A stretch of 64,000 nt of DNA from Pochonia chlamydosporia 170 (Eukaryota > Ascomycota > Sordariomycetes > Hypocreales > Clavicipitaceae). The stretch spans positions 1,860,001-1,924,000 of the forward strand of contig NC_035792.1 of the NCBI RefSeq assembly GCF_001653235.2. Reading direction: 5' to 3'. The notes under the pieces are model-generated. The model was given only the letters and a program-made list of their open reading frames with translations, searched no databases and was not told the DNA's origin. Positions within the stretch are counted from its first letter, which is position 1. Every line of letters starts with the position of its first letter. This document shows, piece by piece, positions 60,754 through 64,000 of the stretch. Made by a program: the position numbers and the translations under genes.

Positions 60754-62230
60754 TCTCTAGAGAATTACTTGGAAATACGTCTATGTGTCTTGGTTCTGTG
60801 TTGGTGTAAAGTGTAAAAGAACCGCTCGAGCAGTGGTCGCTATGAGTTGGTTGAAAAGAGCAAAGAGCTTGGGTATGCTACAAGATGGATATGGATTTTT
60901 TTCGTCGTCTGAAGTGGAAGCGAAGTGGGTTTAAGTACAAAGCACGAACTAGACGTCCTTGGACCAGTGAGAGGTGAGAGGGACTAGTGGGTGGGAGTGG
61001 CGTCGGCGGCGACGGAAGCGGGTTGGGCAGGTCTGACCAAGCAGCAGGTGTTCCTTCCTTCTCAAAACAGGTACCTTGCTACAGAGTTCAGTAGCAGACA
61101 TGACTGACAAACTCAACTTTGGCTTCCCTCATGAGCTTCACATCACTTGGCATCAAAGTATGCCAAGCCACTCTCCTCTCGACCAGTCAATATCTGCCTT
61201 GTGGAGATTTCTAGATTAAACAGCGGCTTCTTTTTGTTAGATACTATGCCAATTTCGACTATCCTGCCTGTCTTTCTGATGCTCCAGTGCGCCAGCCAGT
61301 GAGCCCATTAACAAGACAGCTCCACCCTCATATTGCACCCGCCTTATCAGACAACGACTACAACAAACGGAGAGTCATAGTACGGCAAACCAAAGATGCA
61401 TACAAAATGTATCATCCAGGAACCCCAGATCGATGTGGCCCTGAATGCAAGAAAAGTACGGCCGCTCCGTACATGAGCTACCTAATTTGTGGCTGGCGAA
61501 GCACTTCCTGTTGGTTGTGACTCAACGTTCGCAGGAGCCCCCACAGCTCGAGGTGTGACTCTTTTCGACTCATTCAACCTGATGTCCAATCCATCTCCAC
61601 AGCTCAATCCACCTGCATATGAACGTTTCAGCACTAGGAAGTCATGTTCTCGCCTTTCAACGCAAGGTTTAGTACCTGAGATGGCGGCAAGGCAGTCTTC
61701 AACTATACTTCCCGGTCTGGTGTGTGATGCAGGAGGCTAAATGAGATGCCACAAAGCGTCGTTTGACATGGAGGATACTCCCGGTTCGTTTCCAACGACC
61801 TGGGAGGATTCAACAATCGTTCGATTACAGAGTACACTCGTTCAAATCGTCTCTGTTTATACCAGCCTGGCACAATCACATACCCTCAGCCTATCGAGCT
61901 GCCCTAAGCCCATCGTCCCATACATCCCGGCTCATGAAAGACATCTTAAGACCTCTCCATTTGCCAACGTCCCGTAATTGTGTCTAACTCCATGGAGTTA
62001 CTCTAACAGCACTAGCTTTATGCTTGCCACAATAAGTGTAGAGTCAATTGAAAGCGAAACTCAACCAACGGCATAACGAACTTACGACCCACGACTAGAT
62101 ATCGTCGACCTACATCTATAGTACACAGAACCAAATCAGGATGAATAGCCTTCGTAGTCGCGCTTATATTGTGTCCGCCTGACATTTTCTCCTATATTCT
62201 TAACACAACTTGCCAAATCAGGGTCATTCC
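60754..62230. other. Intergenic region
   Basis: It holds the eIF6 promoter (divergent from the kinase-like gene). Open frames of up to about 80 codons overlap and show no family features. No structured repeat stands out. Confidence 0.55.
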
Positions 62231-63226
62231 ATGTACAGCACGGTACCCATTTTGCACCATCTGCCTCTAGGAGACTTCAAAGTTTATAGTAGAGCAACAG
62301 TTAAGACTTACAGTGTCCTTGTCCGACTGCTTTTGATTGGCCACGGCGATAGGCCGCATATTGATCAACCCTCAGCTCCGTCACTCAACTTAGACATGTG
62401 TTTGGTAGAAACTGCAGCCACTCACTTTCTTGCTCACCAGAACTTGTTCACCCAGACTAGCATTATACGTCACAAAATGCCTACCACATTCACTTTGCCT
62501 CCTGAAAACGAAATAATCCCTGCTGTCCAGGCTCAATTAACCTTCCGAAAGGAGGCAGATTCTTTTCGACTTCGCAGAGAAGCCGAAGCCATGGAGTACA
62601 TAAGAAGTCGTACCCCCATCCCTATACCGTCGATCCTTGACATGCATATTGATATAAACGATGATCAACCGGGCTGGATTCTAATGGAACGAATTCCTGG
62701 GCGTCAACTAGACGACGCATGGCCAACAATGACCGAGACAGCCAAGGCACGCTGCATCTCCGAGCTACAGTCATATCTGCATCAGTTACATAGTCTCCGT
62801 CCTCCTGGCTCTGGCTGGATTGGATCCTGTTCTGGAGGGCCTGCCTACGACCACCGACTAGATAATATGACTACATGTGGCCCATTTGCGACTATCCCCG
62901 AGTTCAACGACTTCCTCGTTGCGCCAGTGAAGAATTGTCCACGGCAAGAGTGGGTGGCCAAATATCGCAACATGCTCCGCGATGACTATTCTATAATATT
63001 TGCGCATGCAGATCTCTCAGGGGAGAATATTCTCGTTGACCCTACAAACGGCTGCGTCACAGGAATTGTGGACCGGGAAATGGCGGGCTTTTGGCCGGAG
63101 TGATGGGAATATAGGAAGGCGTTGTTTGGTTCTCGGTCCCAGCAGTGGTGGGTTGATATCTTGAGGCAGATCCTCAAGGAGTATCAGTCAGAAACCGAAA
63201 CTGACATGGAGCTTGAAATGTTCTAA
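62231..63226 (+). pseudogene. Aminoglycoside-phosphotransferase-like kinase gene with internal stop
   Basis: The APH/choline-kinase-like fold is clear: EAEAMEYIRSRTPIPIPSI, then GWILMERIPGRQLDDAW, then LHQLHSLRPP, the catalytic loop FAHADLSGENILVD (HxDxxxxN, near 63005), and GIVDREMAGFWPE, the metal-binding segment. A TGA at 63101-63103 follows. The same frame then continues for 40 codons (WEYRKALFGSRSQQWW, then MELEMF) to a TAA at 63224-63226, matching how family members normally end, where a Trp would stand in place of the TGA. GIVDREMAG has Arg where Trp is usual. The start is unresolved: ATGs at 62231, 62396 and 62477 are all in frame, and the N-lobe looks short, so the 5' end may also be degraded or be in an exon I missed. 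Substrate unknown. Confidence 0.7.
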
Positions 63227-63685
63227 CATTTCCGTCTATTCACTCGGGTTTCCTTCAACTACTTTCACAGCGCGTCATGTCAAGTAATTATAGATGAGTC
63301 CTCGTTCCCCCCTTTCAGAGAGACCAAATTTTGGCATCGCAACAAAATCTTTTGAGGTGAATAGTCCCCGAAACTGTATACAGAAAAATGTCTTCATAAC
63401 TGGCCACCTTTAGCAGCATCCATCCATGTCCAATCAATCATAATCAACTCAAACGCTACCGGCCCATCATGCCCGCAACTGTCAGCTCCATCAAATTTCC
63501 TTCCCTGGTATCAGATTGTATTCTCCACCAACACCAACAAGTAAATGTCTCCCCTTTTATATCCGTCTTCATTTGTCTGGATTTCGCCAAAGCGATGCAA
63601 TAGCATTGGTAGCTCAAGCACAATCACAAGCGCTATATGCTGATGAATGATCTCGCAGCCTAGTGCACAGTACCTGCGACGACGT
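63227..63685. other. Convergent intergenic region
   Basis: This lies between the kinase-like gene (plus) and the 3' end of the partial gene (minus). It is A/T-rich, and no coding sequence is supported. Confidence 0.55.
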
Positions 63686-64000
63686 TCAGAGCGTCCATAC
63701 CGGTGCTTTCATCAGCACTTGGCGTCCTCTGACTTCCAGAGCAACAAATCCGGCAAATCTCACTCTGTTGGGATCCTTGGGCAGTCCTGTAACATCTTTG
63801 GTTAGTCTTTGTAACCCCCGAGCATGAATCATTGCAGTCATTTCTCTCCAGCCGGTGTGTGCCAAGAGCGCTCTGCTTCAACATACCTGGCTTTGACTTG
63901 TCTCCTCGAGACTTGCTACCTGTGTCCTTCACATCCACATCGTCTTCATCCGAATCTGAGTCGGCATCAGCATCCCCCCTCTGGGCCTCCAACTGTGGCA
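63686..64000 (-). CDS. 3' part of an unrecognised gene (partial at window end)
   Basis: Exons (64000 and beyond)-63887 and 63795-63686 with a 91-nt intron (donor GTATGT, branch GACTAAC, acceptor AAAG). The upstream exon encodes an acidic then basic low-complexity stretch (DADADSDSDEDDVDVKD, then KSRGDKSKP). The last exon encodes VTGLPKDPNRVRFAGFVALE and ends KAPVWTL before a TGA at 63686-63688. Splicing is preferred over reading through, since the intron signals are strong and the spliced end has a better composition. The 5' part lies outside the window, so the family cannot be named. Confidence 0.55.

Overview
This window reads as nuclear DNA of a filamentous ascomycete, most likely a Sordariomycete of the order Hypocreales (inferred from protein character and gene style, not from a database search). 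Genes have short spliceosomal introns (about 45 to 300 nt) with GTATGT/GTAAGT-type donors, CTAAC-type branch sites and TAG/CAG acceptors. Products are eukaryotic core proteins. I see no bacterial-style operon, CRISPR array, rRNA, convincing tRNA or intact transposon.

Layout. 1-7.7 kb is gene-poor, with possible coding relics on the minus strand near 0.8-3.2 kb and a long pyrimidine-rich leader for the first clear gene. 7.8-17.4 kb holds three genes: a four-RRM RNA-binding protein (Nrd1-like), a histidine acid phosphatase and a lecithin:cholesterol acyltransferase-like hydrolase. 17.4-24.9 kb is again gene-poor and holds one 2EXR-domain gene. 25-61 kb is a dense housekeeping block: a tetraspan membrane protein, a MIF-fold protein, the Rag GTPase Gtr2, APC/C subunit Apc4, coatomer delta-COP, an acidic nuclear-type protein, a NIPA-type magnesium transporter, ribosomal protein uS3 (RPS3), the myotubularin phosphatase Ymr1, cytosolic phenylalanyl-tRNA synthetase beta, the PP2A scaffold subunit (Tpd3/PR65), an Efm4-like lysine methyltransferase and eIF6 (Tif6). 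The right end holds an aminoglycoside-phosphotransferase-like kinase gene broken by a TGA, and the 3' part of an unrecognised gene running off the window.

Exon structures were worked out by hand from splice signals, reading phase and family conservation; exon sums are multiples of three everywhere except the PheRS beta gene, which carries one surplus base. Several genes serve translation and growth control (RPS3, PheRS beta, Efm4-like, eIF6, Gtr2, PP2A-A). They are separate transcription units, many with divergent or convergent neighbours, so I do not claim a functional cluster.

The points most worth a second look are the one-base frame break in PheRS beta, a 136-codon open extension in frame after the Ymr1 stop, a MIF-fold protein whose would-be catalytic proline is buried at about residue 116, the stop inside the APH-like kinase, a delta-COP gene whose first coding exon is just ATG, a stop-free 54-nt intron in the acidic protein gene, and a recurrent TACGGAGTA palindrome confined to the gene-poor parts. 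I did not find a clearly new multi-gene system.
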